Shown here piece after piece: positions 31,516 to 43,892 of a DNA stretch of 64,000 bases. The notes beneath the pieces were generated by a model, which was not told the DNA's origin, did no database searches, and was given only the letters and a program-made list of their open reading frames with translations. Source of the stretch: Coriaria nepalensis. Its lineage: Eukaryota > Streptophyta > Magnoliopsida > Cucurbitales > Coriariaceae. The stretch spans positions 10,072,001 to 10,136,000 of the forward strand of contig CP114485.1 of assembly GCA_027186245.1 (NCBI GenBank). The letters run 5' to 3'. The position numbers and the translations under genes were made by a program. The first letter of the stretch is position 1, and every line of letters starts with the position of its first letter.

Positions 31516-32140
31516 GGAGATGGGTCACCTAAACTTACTCCAGTCTTGAAGTTCGAGGATCGTTTTCCTTGCACGTTTATTGATCATTTGAGACTGTATG
31601 AGTTGATTTCAGAAATTGATAAGTGGCTTAATTTGAAACATAAGGAAAGGTTTAGGAAATCATGCTTTGGCGACTTCATGAAGGTTGATGAAAGGCTTTC
31701 ATTCTTCACTCACTTAGTTAAAGCTTTGATCCTTCGTCAAGTTAAGTCTACAAAGAAGTATGAGGCATGGTGTATCATAAATGACCATCCTCTTCGTTAC
31801 TCGATCAAAGAGTTTGCTTTAATTACTGAACTGAGATGCTAGAAGTCACCATCCCTATCTCGCAAAGTAAAAAAAAATGCAGAATTCGTGAAACAATTTT
31901 TCAAAGGAAATAGTAAGATTACATGTGGTGAGCTTATTGATATTTTCGAAAATACCAGGTGTAGAACTAAAAGGCATGAAAAAGATGCGGAAAAAGTTGA
32001 ATAACTACAATACAAGTTAGCATTGTTATACTTTTTAGTGGTTGGCTTCTTAGGTATTGTGAGGAGGCACATAGTGCCAGCTTTGTATCTGTATATGATC
32101 TCGAACCTTGAGTTCTCAATAGCTATCCTTGGGTAAAGTA
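31516..32140 (+). pseudogene. DUF1985-like fragment (cargo type found in Ulp1/MULE elements)
   Basis: An open stretch from about 31516 to a stop at 31842 shows RFRKSCFGDFMKVDERLSF, then a stretch ending IKEFALITELRC. This matches the plant DUF1985 pattern 'RRSCFGHFLD.......EFALVTGL'. After the stop, the same reading continues as KLALLYFL- and ISNLEFSIA-like blocks with further breaks. In plants this domain is usually joined to Ulp1-like peptidase domains carried by Mutator-like elements; no peptidase domain is seen here. It is convergent with the transposase relic that follows. Confidence 0.65.
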
Positions 32141-32280
32141 ATACATGAAAGAACCATTAGATACATCAAGAGCGATGACCTCCTGATGAAGTCTAAAAGA
32201 GTTGCAAGTAGAGAAAAAAATGGTGGTTAAGAAGTGGGACACATACGGTTTTCCGCTCGCCTTCTAGGTAATTAATACTC

Positions 32281-34250
32281 TTAGTTATATTTATAAATAT
32301 TTTGTATTATGGGCTTTTGAAGCGATTTCGCCATTGGAGAGACTTTTGGATAGCATTTGAAGAAAACTCGTAGGCTATTGAACAGTTCTATTACCTTAGG
32401 AAGGCATAACTCGGTATGTTGGTTGGCTACATTTCTTTGAGTGTTAAACCAAGTTATGATCATCTTCCTAATACTATCGAGTAAGGCTACATTTGGATAT
32501 TTATATGCATCCTTCAGCGCAACGTTATGAGATTCATAATTATTATTTGTCATGATGTTGTATCTAATACCTTGGAAATGAGCTATTGACTAGTGTTCAA
32601 AACCAATATCCTCTAGGTACATTGCCACACCAAGATGCGATGCTCTGATCTCATCGAAATATTTTTTGAATTCATGTAGCTTATATGCTTTGGCTGGAGT
32701 CTTGAATACTGAGACCATTTCGCCACTCTTGAATTTCGATTTGATATCTTACCTAATGTGCCAAATAGTTGCACCATATTTTGAATTCAAGTAAACACTT
32801 TGTGCAATATTTTTTATAGTCTTTGATCGATTTGAGACAAACACTAAATTGAGGGCATTAATATCTTTTCTCGAAGCCTAATCAAGAATCAAGTTCAGGA
32901 TGCCTCATTTTTTCAAGTCAACTATAGCCCATGTTATTGGATATAGATGATTATTACCATCCTGTGCGGTTGCGGTTAGAAGCGTGTCATTGTATTTGCC
33001 CTTCAAAAAAATCTCATTGATACAATAACCTTTCGTATCAACCGAAATCCCTTAATGAATGTCATAAAAGCTATAAAATAATAAATAAACCTTTTTCTCT
33101 ATCTGTCAAAAATGCAGTTACAGTCTTTAGATTTACCACTTTTATCACGGTAGAGTAACTTGGCAACATTTCATAGCTCTCTTCTGCCATACCCCGAACT
33201 AGATCACGTGTAATAGACCTTACTTTCTACATCTTCTAATAAGTAATATTTACCTTGAGATCATTACGGGCTAAAGTTTTAATCATTTTCGGATTAGGAC
33301 CCTTATTGCTCCCATTATAACTATTCATCAAGTGTCGTCTAATTGCCAATGCGGATGCTTGCTGAGGTTTGTAATGCATGAAGTCAAAGCTACATATGTG
33401 TTGATTTTATAAGTCCGAATTTGGATAAATGAACAATATTTCTTTCTCATTGCACAAAGCATCCACTTGCAATATGAGTCTAAATAACCGACAATATATA
33501 TAGTTTCACTCGACTTCTTCACTTTGAATTCAAAATTCTGTCGGATCGCATGCATCTATAGACTCATATTTAGCTTCTTCTTTGATTTAAAGAATTCAGT
33601 GCGGTAAAACTCATTTTCGCTTGATTGAGAAGAAGAAATCAGAAGTAAAGTGCTTCCAATGCTGGAAAAATCAGTCCTCGATACCCCAGATTGAGTAGCA
33701 ATAGGAAAAATATTAGCATATTCATCATCGCCTCTATCTTAACTTTCATTTTCTGATTGTGGTAAAATAGGTGGCGGCAAGTCGGGAATCAGTATCAGAT
33801 CTAGATCTTCTCGAGCAGATAAAGTATCAAGTAATATTAGAGGTAAGTATTATTCAATCAAAGTAGTCATACTAAAACAAATGAGTATTACATTCTTCCT
33901 CTGTTCTTCTGCCCTGCTATCTTCAACCTCATCCTCTTCCTCATCCTTATCGCATTCTCGTTTTCTTCTTCATCCTTAACTTCAACCTCAGGCTCACGAA
34001 CGTTTCCCTCTATATACACATTTAGACCATAATGTAGATATCCATCACTTTGATAATCATAATTCATAAAATTCTCATTTTCATCATTGCTAACATTAGG
34101 TACTTGACGTCGCTTTCGAATATGAGTACCACTTCTCCCATTTGAAATCAACATCACATGCAGCAAAGATGGATTTATTGCCAAATAGGCATGAACTAAA
34201 AATGACTTCACATCTGCATTATTTTTCATAAATAGTGGATGAGAATAGCA
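32281..34250 (-). pseudogene. Decayed Mutator-like (MuDR-type) transposase
   Basis: Read right to left. 34229-33888 encodes an acidic, Asn/Glu-rich N-terminal part. 33555-33328 resembles the MuDR DNA-binding region (EFKVKKS, CKWMLCAMRKK, then FIQIRTYKINTY, where the family has 'F.I..Y...H.C'). 33300-32560 gives catalytic-core-like pieces with stops. 32553-32281 has TNNNYESHNVALKDAYKYPN, which fits the end of the MULE transposase domain 'T.N..ES.N..L..AR..P'. Stops and frameshifts occur throughout. Flanking repeats at 30.87-31.45 and 34.56-34.79 kb probably belong to the same element. Confidence 0.75.
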
Positions 34251-34559
34251 ACGCGTATGCTATTTTCATACCAAATTCATTAGAATCAATGTGAATAATA
34301 TTATAGACGACCTATAACAGCTTACTAAAATTGACACTTGTTTCAACCGCAACACTCTTCCACCCTTGTAAGCCTTTTGAAACCTAGGATTTCGATGGTT
34401 TTGAGATTTCATTATCATCATCATTTCATTCCCTATTGAATCATACAACTATGAATATAGATGATGTCATTCCTGAAACATAAATCATTTGAGATCAATA
34501 TCTTGACCTATAAAAAAAATTGTAATTCCGATAAATAAATAAATAAAATCTTGAACTGC

Positions 34560-34800
34560 AATCTTGGACCGTCATTAATTACGGTCCAAGATTTCGAATA
34601 ATTTATCACTGGAACAAAATTAATTTCGGACCAACATTTCAGACTAACACTAGTTCAAAATTAATTTCAGTCCAACATATCGGACCAATTAACACTGGTT
34701 CGAAACAATAGTCCAAAATTAATTATGTCATGGTGTCAATTCAATAATGGTCTGAAATTAATAATAATGGTCCAATTTTTCAATTTATTACCACTTTCAA
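34560..34800. repeat. Degenerate inverted-word repeat flanking the MULE relic
   Basis: Repeats GGTCCGAAATTAATTTCAGT-type words in both orientations (TTACGGTCCAAG against CTTGGACCGTCA at the left edge). It is the right-hand counterpart of the 30.87-31.45 kb palindromic units. Confidence 0.65.
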
Positions 34801-35965
34801 ATCTCCGTCAATGGAGGAAAATGAGCATTAGTAGGTTATGAGCAAAATAAATGAGTATTAGCAGGTCGTAAGCAAAATAAATGACCAAAATATAAATAAC
34901 AAAGTTCATAGTATGCATATACCCACTAAAAATAAAGAAAAAAAAAAGAAAAAAGAAAATGTACCTCTAATTATGATGTTTGTATATTTCAAAATGACGC
35001 TGCTTCTCCTTCTTTGAGGAAGATCATTCTTTTTCGATGAAGGATCGAGCAAAAATCAAAATAATTGGAGCAATGCGACAATTTTTATTATTGAGGTTGT
35101 GAGTTAAGTTATTTTTATTTTGGCGTTGGTTTATGCAGTTTCTTCATAGAGTGAGGGTGAGGGTGAGGGTGAGGGAAGGTATAAGTGTAATTTCATCTTT
35201 TTATTTATTTATTTATTAAATAAAAATATTTAGTAAATTAAAAATTAAAAATTATAGATATTTTTTTCTAATTTTAATATATTATATGAAGGCTAAATTT
35301 TACCCTAAATCAAATCTATCAAATCAAATCAGTGGATCAAATTCAAACCCTTGTAAAAGTAAGGGTAAGGATTTTAATTAATTTAAAAACATGATAAAAA
35401 ATAAAAAATAAAAAGGTAAGAAGATGGTTAATTTTTTATTTTATCAAATTTTATTTTATTTAAAATTTTTAATTAAAATATAATAAATAAAAATTTCTTA
35501 ATTGATTAATAATAAAATAATTTTTTATCACTTTAACTAAAATTAATAATAAATATCCAAAATTTAATAATTTTAAATAAAATAATCATTTAATAAAATA
35601 AAAGATTAACTGCAAACCACGAACTTGATCACCTAATTATAATTAAACAATTTCAATGTTTAAAGAATTACATTTGATGATCTTCCCTTCGGACAGTATT
35701 TGTGGTTAGACCGGATTTGCGAAAATTCTGCCCTAAATCCTACTTATCATTGATATAGGACCAGCCCAATCATCCATATATTCATAGTACATTTTTATCC
35801 AAAAATTTTTTCGCTCATCCTACTTATCATTTTCTTACTGCGCTGTAAGAATCTGTCCGGATTTGCTGCTTCACTTGCTGAAACTCCTAAAAGCCTTCTA
35901 GTCACTCTCACAAAAAGAACCCAGAGAAGAAGAAGAAAAGTAGAAGAGAAAAGAGCAGAGAGAAA
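34801..35965. other. Intergenic and EXO84C promoter
   Basis: AT-rich, with no ORF. Four GGG tracts spaced by TGA lie at 35153-35175, a G-quadruplex-type sequence. 35190-35640 is extremely AT-rich. The 5' leader of the EXO84C-like gene probably begins near 35860, where GA-rich sequence starts. Confidence 0.5.
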
Positions 35966-38900
35966 ATGGAGAGCAGCGAAGAAGAAGAAGATTTCCCATC
36001 TATAGAAAGCATCGCTCCTCAGTCCAATATTGATTCTCTCTACCAATCTCACACTGAAAAGGTTTTCCCTCTTACTCCCCCATATTTGGTTCCTCGGAAA
36101 ATGCTCGACAATGTTTTCTGGCATTAGTCCCCACATTAACCCTTTTCATGTTTTCTGGCATTAATTATTCCCCATTTTCACTATGAACACTAACTAAGGT
36201 TTTTTATTTCCATAACTGACAGAGAGAGAGAGAGCAAATTTGTGTTATGATAGTTGTGTAAGCATTGGTGTTTAGCAGCGTATTAATGTTTTATTTTTCG
36301 AACGCTGGATTTGCTAAACAGAGGGAGTAATTCAAGTTTTCTTCTATTACAATTCTGAAATTGCTTGAATTATATTTGGGTTTTCTCATTTCTTTTCAAT
36401 AGTATATGTGGAGTTTAGTCGGGCCGATCTCTTCTGGGCTATCCCAGTTTGAGCAGTGAGGAAATATCAGCTTCAAGTTCAAACTTAGCTTTAACAGAGA
36501 TCGTTTGCCTTTGCCTTCCCATTGGAAGGATCTAGGACTCCATTTTATTACAATATAAAAACTAAATATTCAGCATTTTATGTGATTTTAATAAATTTTT
36601 GTGTCCCCCCCCCCCCCCCCCCCCCCAACCCTCTTTTTTTCTTTTCCTTTTCTTGGGGCAGGGAATTAGAAAGCTCTGTTGTGAGCTTTTGGATTTAAAG
36701 GACGGTGTGGAGAACTTATGTGGCAATATGAAAACCAAATACTTGGCTTTCTTGAGGTAATGAGATTGCTATTGTAATCCTTTGGAACTGATTCAAGTTG
36801 AAATATGCTAAAGAGTAGTGAATGTTTTCTCCTCAACATCATTTAAGATGTGTTGATGACAGTTTTTCTGCCAGCTATCTGGGAGAATGTGATTGATTGC
36901 TTTCTTATGGAGATAGGGAAAGAATCAATTGGTATGTAAAGTAGGGGTTGAGCTATAATGTTAGAAATTAAATGGCTTGTATTTTGAAGAACTTTATAGA
37001 GTTCAGCTGTCAAAAGAAGGGATGTGACAAGAGGCTCCTCCAATCTGCAATTAAAAAAAAAAATTGAAAAAAGAAAATAGATACCCACTTATCATTAGAG
37101 AAGAAAAGATGCGATTAAGGAAAAATGTCCCGAAACATTTGGTATCTGGAAGAATGGAATACCTTGTGAAGTGAGTCTCTCAAGGAGATTACAAGGATCT
37201 GATCTAAACAGAGGATTCATTTTCTCTTATGCATTACAATTTCAAAGCTTAAGAATGTTATTTTGGTGCTTGTCTGTTCAACGTAGAGGTTACCACTTTG
37301 TGATGAAATCTGTAACCATTGTAATCGATTTCAAGAAGTTATGTGCATCAAAATTGTTTGTCCGTAAAGATAATATTGTAGCTTAAAAATGAATGAACCT
37401 CAATATGTATACATAAATAAAGGTATATAGGAGAAGTTTGTACATTTGTAGTTGACCAACTTCATCTTGCATACAAGTGGCTATACAGTTTTTTCCCCAA
37501 ATAAATAGTCCCATGCATATTGATGTTGAAGATTAGCTTGAGCGACACTTAAATTAAAAGGAACATATCCATATATATTATTCATGAAAGTTTTGTTACT
37601 GTGAGCTCTCATCTGCATTCTTCTTACTGCTAGACTGGTTAATTTGTTGATTTACTGATCATAAGTTTTGATCTTTCTCCATGCTCTTGATCTTACTGAA
37701 AACTCTAGGATATCTGAAGAGGCTGTGGAAATGGAACATGAGTTGGTTGAATTGCGGAAGCATATATCTGCCCAAGGGATTCTAGTCCAAGATTTGATGA
37801 ATGGTGTATGCCATGAATTAGAGGAGTGGAATCATTCTAATAAGAACACCAATGAAGCTGAAGAAGATCCTGAGATTAGTAATGTGCAAGAGCCCCTTCA
37901 AAATGAAGAAGAAGATCGTAGGAGGATGTTTTTGGATAATGTAGATCTTCTTTTGGCTGAACGTAAAATGGAAGAAGCATTGGAGGCCTTAGATGCTGAA
38001 GAGAGAAACTCTACGGATCTTAAAGGATTAGGTGGTACTTCATCAAATCACTCATTTTCCTATAGAGATGCTTTCTTGAAAAGAAAGGAAATGCTTGAGG
38101 ATCAACTAGTTCAAACCACTCAACAACCTTCTATTGGTTTTCTTGACCTCAAAAAAGCCATTTCAGGTTTGATAAGACTTGGAAAGGGTCCTTTATCTCA
38201 TCAACAGATGTTAAAATCCTATGGAACCCGCCTCCAAAAGAGCATTGAATCTATCTTACCTTCATGTTCTCTCTTCCCGAAAACATTTGCAGCCACATTG
38301 GCTAAGCTTGTGTTTTCTATGATCTCACTGATAACAAAGGAATCCGCTTCAATATTTGGGGATGATCCCATTTATACAAACAGAATTGTTCAATGGGCCG
38401 AGTGGGAAATTGAGTTCTTTGTACGTTTGGTGAAAGAGAATGCTCCATCTTCTGATACAACTTTGGCTTTGCATGCGGCTAGCATTTGTGTTCAGGCTAG
38501 TCTCAACTACTGTTCAATGTTAGAGTCACAAGGCCTGAAACTATCCAAATTACTCTTAGTGCTTTTGCGGCCTTTCATAGAAGAAGTCTTAGAGTTGAAT
38601 TTCAGGCGGGCAAGAAAATCTTTGCTTGATTGGGGAGAGTCCGATACAAGTAGCTTGATGTTTTCACCTCGCTTTGCATCATCATTGTCTGAATTTGCAA
38701 CATCTTCTGATAGTTTGCTTGTTGATAGTGGCACAAGATTTATATACTCTGTTGAAGTAAGTTTGCATCTTTTCTCCTTGATATATATATTCCGGACTTT
38801 AGGATATATATATATACTCCCAATGTTGGGATGAATATGTACAGACATAAGGTGGGTATGAAGGTGTATTTGGTACAACATCGATACTGTACTTTAGCTA

Positions 38901-41198
38901 AATTGAAGTTTGCATAAACTAGGGTCAGTTTGCCTTGCGGGTTTAGAATTAGATTTCTGAAACTAGACTCTTATTATAAGTTTAGATTTAAATTGGTGTG
39001 ACATTTTCGTTTAGATGTTTGGAAATATTAAATTGAATCAGAACATGGTTTTGTGAACGCTTCTGCAAACTCGGCCTATATGTTAGTGGAAGTGTCATTA
39101 GAAAGATAATCCTTAGCATATTACATGCTTATGAACTAGATTCTCTTGCAGGACATATTGGAACAGCTTACGCCGTTGGTAATTTTTCACTTTGGTGGAA
39201 ATGTACTGAATAGGGTTGCTCAGTTGTTTGATAAATACATGGACGCTTTGATCAAAGCCTTACCAGGCCCTTCTGATGATGACAATCTTACTGAGCTGAA
39301 AGAGGCAATGCCCATTAGAGCTGAGACTGATGCAGAACAACTATCAGCTTTAGGCATAGCTTTCACCATAATAGATGAGCTTCTACCAAATGCTGTAATG
39401 ACCATTTGGAAGAGGCAAGATAGGAATAAGGAGCTGAATGACAGGCCCATGGAAAATGTCATGGCTAATTCTGGTACTGGCGTGGAACTAAAGGAATGGA
39501 AACGACTTCTTCAGCATTCATTTGACAAGCTTAAAGATCATTTCTGCCGCCAATATGTATTGACTTTCATCTATTCAAGAGAAGGAAAAACAAGGTTAGA
39601 TGCATGGATATATCTAAGCGTGAATGGGGAGGATTTGGATTTGGGACCTGATCTCTTGCCTTCACTTCCATTTCAGGTATTGTCCACTCCGTTTTTGGTC
39701 AAATTGTAATGTTCTGGTCCTTTGTATTTGTTGCTTTTATATTATATTGATCTTTTTCAAATATATATATATATATATATATATGTGAAATTAATCTCTC
39801 CTCTAGTATTAATATATATATTTGTACCAGTTGTTTCATTATCATACTCTAAGAATGCTGAGAAGAAGGGGTTCAAACCCAGGCTGGAAAAGTCTTGATT
39901 CATTACTGACTTCTCTGAACGTTTAACTTGTCCTATTCCATGTGTAACTAAGGGCAAGAACTGTATTTTAGCTAGATTCTTTGAATCCGTATTGAAATCT
40001 TGGTTAGATTCTTTTGGCACAAATACAAATTGAATTTAGTCTTGTTACCCAAAATGCCCTGCCCCCAAATAATTTGAGTAGAAATCCATTTGCATGCATC
40101 AATTATTTTTTGTCTAACAGTTGGATTGGAGTTATATGAATTTTGTCTTTCTAAAAGGGTAACAAGATTTTTCTGTAATTCTAGGCACTATTTTCAAAGC
40201 TGCAACAGTTATCAACTGTGGCCGGAGATGTTCTACTCGGGAAAGACAAAATCCAGAAAATATTACTTGCTAGGTTGACTGAGACTGTTTTGATATGGTT
40301 ATCTGAGGAACAAGAGTTTTGGACTACCTTTGAAGATATTTCAGCCCCTCTTCAGCCTCTTGGTCTACAACAGGTTCTTTCTCTTCTTCCCATGTTGATT
40401 TCTAGTTCAATCCTCTCTCTGAAACAATTTCGTTAAACTACACTACCATATTGAGAGCTCTTGAGGGTGTTTTTGTAAATAGTACATTCTGAAAGTGATG
40501 GAACCCATGAAGTTATTTATATCATCATCATCCATCATCTAAACTCATTCTCGACCATTAAGTTATTTATATGATGGCGAAACTTTGAAATGAACCTGAT
40601 TGACTTGAATCAAATCAATCACAATATACCATATAAGGTTACTTTATCAGAATTCTATGAAGTAGTGTACAATGGAGTATAGTAATCAGATCTTGTGTTC
40701 TTGACCTTTCCTTAATCTCTCTCTCTTTGCAGTTAATTCTGGACATGCACTTCACTGTTGAAATTGCACGATTTGCTGGCTACCCATCTCGGCACATTCA
40801 CCAGATTGCATCAGCCATCATTGCTCGAGCCATTAGGACCTTCTCGGCTAGAGGTATAGATCCGCAAAGGTATATTTCCTTTTTTATCTTTCCTTCAATA
40901 CTCCACATTTCTTACTCCGTCTTTGCCTTTATACTGAAACTGGCGTTTGTCTGAAAATAGTGCACTTCGTGAAGATGAGTGGTTTGTGGAAACTGCAAAA
41001 TCAGCAATAAACAAACTATTGTTAGGAGCAGATGGGTCAGATGTCTCGGAAATAGATGAAGATCATATCATTCTAAATGATGAGATTGGCTCGGATTTAG
41101 ATGACACCGCATCTTCCCTTTCCACCGTAGAATCTTTTGAGTCATTTGCTTCTGCAAATATGGATGATCTTGAGAGCCCTGTATATTCCACTGAATGA
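35966..41198 (+). CDS. EXO84C: Exocyst complex component EXO84C-like
   Basis: Seven exons: 35966-36061, 36662-36756, 37709-38756, 39152-39676, 40185-40373, 40733-40869 and 40961-41198. They total 2328 nt, 775 aa, with all phases consistent. EXO84 is one of eight exocyst subunits that tether secretory vesicles to the plasma membrane. The start [16 protein letters not shown], the segment [20 protein letters not shown] and the coiled stretch [20 protein letters not shown] match the plant EXO84C branch, with the Exo84 C-terminal helical domain following. The C-terminus is acidic and Ser-rich (from about [20 protein letters not shown]). Translation starts at the first ATG of a GA-rich leader. A run of 22 C lies in intron 1 close to the acceptor. 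No lesion is seen. Confidence 0.95.
36605..36626. repeat. Poly-C tract (22 nt) in EXO84C intron 1
   Basis: An uninterrupted run of 22 cytosines ends 34 nt before the acceptor AG at 36660-36661. It may act as part of the polypyrimidine tract; the opposite strand is a G-run. Confidence 0.95.
39763..39784. repeat. (AT)n microsatellite in EXO84C intron 4
   Basis: About eleven AT dinucleotides shortly after the donor at 39676. Confidence 0.9.
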
Positions 41199-41879
41199 AA
41201 AAAGATGATGACAAAAAAAGGGCCAAATTTTTAACATATACATAATCAGGCTTATATACTGATACTTTCTGTGATGTTGTATTTAGATTATATATAGATG
41301 TAAAAATTTGATAATTGATGAGAGTAATCTTTTTGTTCAACATAATTTTATTCTTGGATAATGTAGAGAAACTACAATTCGGTACTCTGTTTGATGCTTA
41401 TTTGATTTGAACTCTCCATAATCTAAATCAATTCTTGATATTTTTGAAGTTAGTTACATGAATATTAGATATTGATATTCCTAATTATACGGATATTGTT
41501 TATTTGATTTGAACTACGTGAGCAAAAATCCCCTTCTGAAGCATAATTATAGATTTTTCATTTAGGAAGTACAGACATAAAGGAGAAAAAGAAGAAAAAT
41601 AAAGATAGTTCTCTTTTATGAAGAGTCACAAATTAAGATTCTCATCCAGGAAGTCATATTTTTATAAATGGGAGCGGATTTAATTTTGGTTTGCTCTTTT
41701 TATCTGTCCGTGTAATAATATCTTAATCATTTATTTTGATTCAAGATTAGAAAAGTATCACGTGATAAGAAAAAAAAATAAAAATACAAGCCGACTGAAA
41801 TACAACTAATATATGAGCCGTCTTTCTTCACAGTTGCGACTAACCTCTCTCATTTCTTCTAAATATTGACAAATTACAA
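41199..41879. other. EXO84C 3' UTR and flank
   Basis: AT-rich, with AATAAA-like words near 41600. No ORF or RNA gene recognised. Confidence 0.6.
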
Positions 41880-42600
41880 TGGCCATCACACCCGATCTGA
41901 ATATGAAATCTAGAAACCGATATTCGATTTAAATCTAAAATCTGGAGACCGATATTCTATCTGTCAGTGAGAACTAAGATGGAGTTCCCTGTCCAAACGA
42001 AGTTTTTGGTCCAGATTGAGTTTTCGGTCCAGATAGAGTTCTCATTCCAGATAGAAACATGTTTAGAGATTGATATTCGATCTGTAGGTGGGAACTCAAA
42101 TAGAGTTCCCTTTCCAAACCGAGTTTCTGGTCCAAACCAAGTTCTCGGTTTAGACAGAAACATGTTTGTGTCTGAGTTCCCGACATGTTAGTCTATGGTC
42201 TCAGACCGAGATCACATATCGGTCTATGTATCTCAGACTGACATATAATGACTTTAAGCCGAGATGTGGCATATCGGTCTATGCATCTCGGACTGAGAAC
42301 TTGGTCATGTTTCTGTTTTATAGATCGAGAATATGGTATGTGCAGGGAACCTAGACCCAGACCGAGAGACATTATATTATACTAGATCTTAGTCTGGGAA
42401 TGAAGAAAAAGTTCTCGGTTTGGAAATAGAAATAAAGAAATCAGTCTGGAAAGGGAGCCTGATCTGTGAAGGAATAAATTAAACTCGGTTTAGGAAAAGT
42501 AAGAGATCTCGTAAAAGATCTCAATTTGGGAAGGGAGCTCGGTCAATGAAGGAAGAAATTGAACTTGGTCTAGGAAAAGTAAAAATACCCGGTCTTAAAG
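41880..42600. repeat. Degenerate tandem repeat
   Basis: A unit of about 121 bp beginning GAGACCGATATTC (41945) recurs at 42066 (GAGATTGATATTCG), with a partial copy before 41945. Shorter sub-repeats of TTCTCGGTCCAGAT type lie inside. Past 42180, CATATCGGTCTATG(T/C)ATCTC occurs twice and GGAAAAGTAAGAGATCTC-type words recur about 80 bp apart. The short open frames here are products of the repetition. Confidence 0.75.
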
Positions 42601-42817
42601 TGATTTTGATGTATTGCATAAAAGAAAAAGTTCTCGATTTGTCAAGTATCTTATACGGCTTGTGTATTAGCTGTATAGGCTTTCATATTAATATAAGTGA
42701 TTATGAGGTGGCACGTATTTTAACAATTGGATCTACAACGACAGCCGAAATTTACATATAGAGACAGACAAGGATAATAAAATAATGACTGAATTAACTT
42801 CATCTGTAAACCATCTC
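42601..42817. other. Short unassigned stretch before the retrotransposon nest
   Basis: No gene or repeat recognised. Confidence 0.5.
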
Positions 42818-42960
42818 GTCAATTTTATTAGGGTTAATTATTAGAGGTAATTAGCTGTCATGTTAATTTTATAATATTTGCCAAGATTGTAACTTCCCTT
42901 AATTATTGTGATTCTCTTTACTTTAAGGAGGCGTTAGGGCTTTAGCTTCCTAAATATACA
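42818..42960 (+). repeat. 5' LTR remnant of the outer Copia element
   Basis: The segment starting CGTCAATTTTATTAGGG aligns closely with the 3' LTR at 58920 (TGTCAGTTATATTAGGG). They share TTATTAGAGGTAATTAGCT, GATTGTAACTTCCCT, AATTATTGTGATTCTC and GGAGRCGTTAGGGCTT. The match stops near 42940-42960, so the LTR end is missing or diverged. Confidence 0.85.
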
Positions 42961-43020
42961 GTGCCATAATCCTAGATGGATTACCGGCAAGTGATGATCG
43001 GCTAGAAGAAGAACCCCTCT

Positions 43021-43885
43021 TTGCTAGGGGTTAATCAAGGCGAAAGTTCTAGTACAATAGAAGGAGGTGTCACCACTGAAAACCCACAACCTATTGTGTC
43101 AAAACTGATGACCGACAGCATTGTGACACACAACGGTGACATAGATTTTTTTGGCTCGAATTATTCTTTCCTATTGATGAGTCACAAACTGAATGGCCAT
43201 AACTACTTAGAATGGGCTTAATCAGTGAAGTTATCCATTGATGGTAGAGGAAGAATCGACCACTTGACCAGAGAATTGACAATGCCAGTGGTGGGAGATC
43301 CATAGATGTCGATATGAAGGATAGAGAATTCATTAGTCATGGCTTGGCTATTTAATTCTATAGAATCGTTCATTGCAAAACCCCATATGTTTTCACCAAC
43401 AACCAAAGATGTGTGGGATGCCGTGCATGAGATGTACTCGGATGATGAAAATTCTTCTCAAAATTTCGAACAAAAAATGAAGCTGTGGAAATCTATGCAA
43501 GAAGATCGAGATGTTACCACATACTAAAATGAAATTGTTATGTTGTGGCAGGAATTGGATCTTTGCTATGAGGATGATTGGGATTGCCAGACTAATAGTG
43601 TTCAACAAAAATAATGAGAAGAGAATGACAAAGTCTACATTTTCCTCACGGGACTCAATTAAGATTCTGCTCGCTAAGAGAATGAGAGGTCTTCTCAGAA
43701 GTGTGAAGAGAAGAAACAAGGAGGTAGGTGATGATCGGGAAATAAGAACCAAGAACTGACGGTTTAGCTCTAGTGTCTAGAGGAGCCGACATTGAGGGAG
43801 AGAAAAGAAACAAGAAAATGAGGCCCTAGTGCAATCATTGTAAGCGTCAATGGCATAGTCGGGAGACATGATGGAAGATCCATGG
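43021..43885 (+). pseudogene. Copia gag (outer element), broken
   Basis: Copia gag landmarks appear in order: LLMSHKLNGHNYLEWA, SVKLSIDGRGR, then WLFNSIE, KDVWDAVHEMY and a CCHC-like knuckle near 43820-43865 (CNHCKRQWHSRET, with the last Cys position read as a stop). Several in-frame stops and at least two frameshifts are present. The coding sequence is cut at about 43890, where the Gypsy LTR begins. It resumes as pol only at about 56.15 kb. Confidence 0.85.
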
Positions 43886-43892
43886 GAAGCCA

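Noticed and set aside
39858..39872. GGTTCAAACCCAGG resembling a tRNA B box
   Set aside because: No A box, acceptor stem or anticodon arm could be placed around it.
41957..42191. Overlapping 68-74 codon frames on both strands with repeated SIWTEN/VQIEFS words
   Set aside because: Repeated peptides simply mirror the tandem DNA repeat; no gene context.
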